A stretch of DNA of 64,000 nt. Origin: Branchiostoma floridae (lineage: Eukaryota > Chordata > Leptocardii > Amphioxiformes > Branchiostomatidae). The notes below the pieces were generated by a model. The model did not search any database, had not been told where the DNA came from, and saw nothing but the letters and a program-made list of their open reading frames with translations. Shown in pieces: positions 62,040-64,000 of this stretch. The position numbers were made by a program, and so were the translations under genes. Positions within the stretch are counted from its first letter, which is position 1. Every line of letters begins with the position of its first letter. Location: assembly GCF_000003815.2 (NCBI RefSeq), contig NC_049979.1, positions 15,495,240 through 15,559,239 on the forward strand, read 5' to 3'.

Positions 62040-64000
62040 CTGTAACAACAAAACAGCCTGGCTATCAGTTCTGTTAGCTTAGCTGTGTTGGCTGACTTCT
62101 ACTCACAAGGGCTCTTGGCCTTGCCTTTGCCTAAAGGCATGACACAAAGGAATGCAATGATGTATATGATATATTGTAATGTTCACATACCACTGAAGTT
62201 TCCTATTGTTAAACAGTTTAGAGCCATTGGTTACTTACGTTGATTTTGGTGACTTAGAGCAGACCATGCACAATGGTCTGGCAACAATAGTCAAAGTACA
62301 TAAAGCTCAGTATGTCATGTTTTATTGGGATGTCAAAATTCGTTTCTCATCAAGTGTGATCATTTCCAGCTCACCAGTCTTGAAAGGCTTGAAAACCTTT
62401 TGAACTAGGACAAAAACATTTTTGTTCCTTTCTTTTTGTGTGTCAGGTCTATTAATTTGAAAATATTTTCCTTTGCTTTGATGGATATGCTTCATGTCAT
62501 AAGTGCCACACAGCAAAAACCAGTGAAGGGAAGCATGAATCCATGTGAATGTCTTTTACTGAAGAAGCTCACCGTTCTTTTCTTTCATACTACCCTTACA
62601 ATGATGAATGTCTGTAGTGAAAGATGAAAGCAGCAACATTTGCAAGGAGACACTTTTCTATAACAATAATTATCAGAAACTTCCTTCCTAGTATCTCTAG
62701 CTGACCTTGTTAACCACCTGCTGGAATATACAAACAACAAATAAGTCCCGGGGGACTTACTATTGTTGCATCACTGTTCTTGTCAGTGAAAGTACAAAAG
62801 AAACTTTGGCAGATGCACAAGCCAATAAGCCAGAGGGTAAATTCCTCACTTGTGAGATAAAATGATGTGATAAATGCCCAATGCTGTTTGTTTGAAGTAG
62901 TGCCGACTGAGATTGAGGTCCATTTGTGTGAATAAAGCGTCCTGAATCTCTCCTGATACATTTCAGTATGTTTCACACTGAAATAATTTTGACCTTAGAG
63001 AATTGTACATTTACTTCATTTTTTTCCCAAGACGCGTAATTTCAAACAATCCCTGAGCAAATTCTATGTAAACCAATTGGAAATGAATTGCCCCTGATAT
63101 GAATAATGCCATTGGATGAACAGATACACATAGATAAGCATGTCTATGCTAAAGTTAACAATGGACAAAAAGGCCCTTAATGAAGCACTGTGGTGTGTTC
63201 AAGCCTATCATTTTGCCATGTAATAATGGCCTCGAGGGAGCACTTAGATTATGGTGTAGCAGAATCTGTCATCTCATGGGAATAACAGTTATCACCTGGG
63301 ATTGTTTCCTGGCCGATTTTCTGTAATCTGTAGATATCATGTTAGACAAGTCCTTTGATTTTGTGTGATTAATTGATGGAGAGATACAGACAATTGGTAT
63401 ATTCAAAGGAAAAACGACCGTATTTACACACTTTCTGGTCCAAGTACAACATAGCCATGTTTCGCGCATCATTTAGAGCATAGTCACATGCATACTTTAC
63501 ACGATAGATATACACAAGCCAGGGTTTCTCTCTCATCCAGTTGCTTTTAAAATCTAAATCTAGAATATACCAACAGCTTTGCATCTTTTAATGTTAACAC
63601 AGAGATACGCCCCTTTTTGAAGTTATTTTCCCTTCCAATAGTTCACTACACCCTTTGATACTTTTACTAGTGCAGGGCCCAGCGTGGATTGGAAAATAAT
63701 TTTGATTAGTTGATCTCCCATCTGGCACAACAATAGAATTTCTGTTGATACCATGACCCCCATTTGACCTGACAATATATGTACATGGTTACACGCGAGT
63801 GCCAGTTCCAAACCTGGTGCACTACAGATACAGGTAATGTCAGCTTCCTTGGCAGGGGGTGACCTACATTCATTTTCCATCTTTGTTGTTTGTGGCACAA
63901 GAGACCAGGTTTTGTGTTCTTGACTTGACGATACATAGAGACAGGTATCGCAGGCACTGTGGACTACTTTCTTTACTGTCTTGGTATTGGCAAACTCTGT
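62040..64000 (-). other. Upstream PLEKHG intron sequence to the window end
   Basis: The DH domain needs at least one more 5' exon (the YVxDL region), and the first exon seen enters in phase 2. No exon matching that was found here, so the missing exons probably lie past 64000. The short frames in this stretch show no DH motif. Confidence 0.4.

Noticed and set aside
62106-62132. 24-nt candidate exon (minus) with AG and GTGAGT borders
   Set aside because: The peptide does not fit the DH domain, and the phase match is coincidental.

Overview
The window reads as invertebrate chordate nuclear DNA, most likely a lancelet (Branchiostoma). This is inferred from the gene set: SMOC, DNAJC4, CMTR1, a TRIM-NHL protein, a carotenoid-oxygenase relative and a PLEKHG-type RhoGEF, each close to its vertebrate form. 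Other support is short phase-conserved exons split by 0.2-1 kb introns, and many small foldback repeats. There is no bacterial-style coding and no CRISPR array, rRNA or tRNA gene. Two runs of N (23386-23485 and 45553-45892) are assembly gaps.

Layout: 1-2745 (+) is the 3' end of a SMOC gene. 6029-10039 (-) is a complete six-exon DNAJC4. 12134-14311 (-) is a three-exon homeobox gene with an N-terminal EH1 repressor motif; in this copy a 10-bp tandem duplication breaks the reading frame inside homeodomain helix 3. 17631-36777 (-) is a complete 23-exon CMTR1, the cap-1 2'-O-methyltransferase (805 codons). Its first intron contains an intronless TRIM-NHL gene on the opposite strand (31888-33732, +). 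40638-45468 (+) is a three-exon carotenoid cleavage oxygenase / RPE65 family gene with a putative signal peptide. 49053-62039 (-) is the DH domain (in part), PH domain and long C-terminal tail of a PLEKHG1/2/3-type RhoGEF, whose 5' end lies beyond the window.

The genes are unrelated in function and do not form an operon or pathway. Every exon set was checked by hand: GT/AG borders, phase continuity from exon to exon, and agreement with remembered family motifs. No database search was run.

The accessory content is mostly small DNA elements. Three different foldback elements share the same TA-flanked terminal motif. A 646-bp foldback in a CMTR1 intron is flanked by GTCAT direct repeats and has a promoter-like core (palindromic E-box plus a YY1-type start-codon motif). 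There is a 51-bp minisatellite, a decayed non-LTR retrotransposon tail, SINE-like pieces and several microsatellites. The most notable observations are the homeodomain-breaking duplication, the foldback family, the promoter-bearing foldback and a chain of candidate microexons in the RhoGEF gene.
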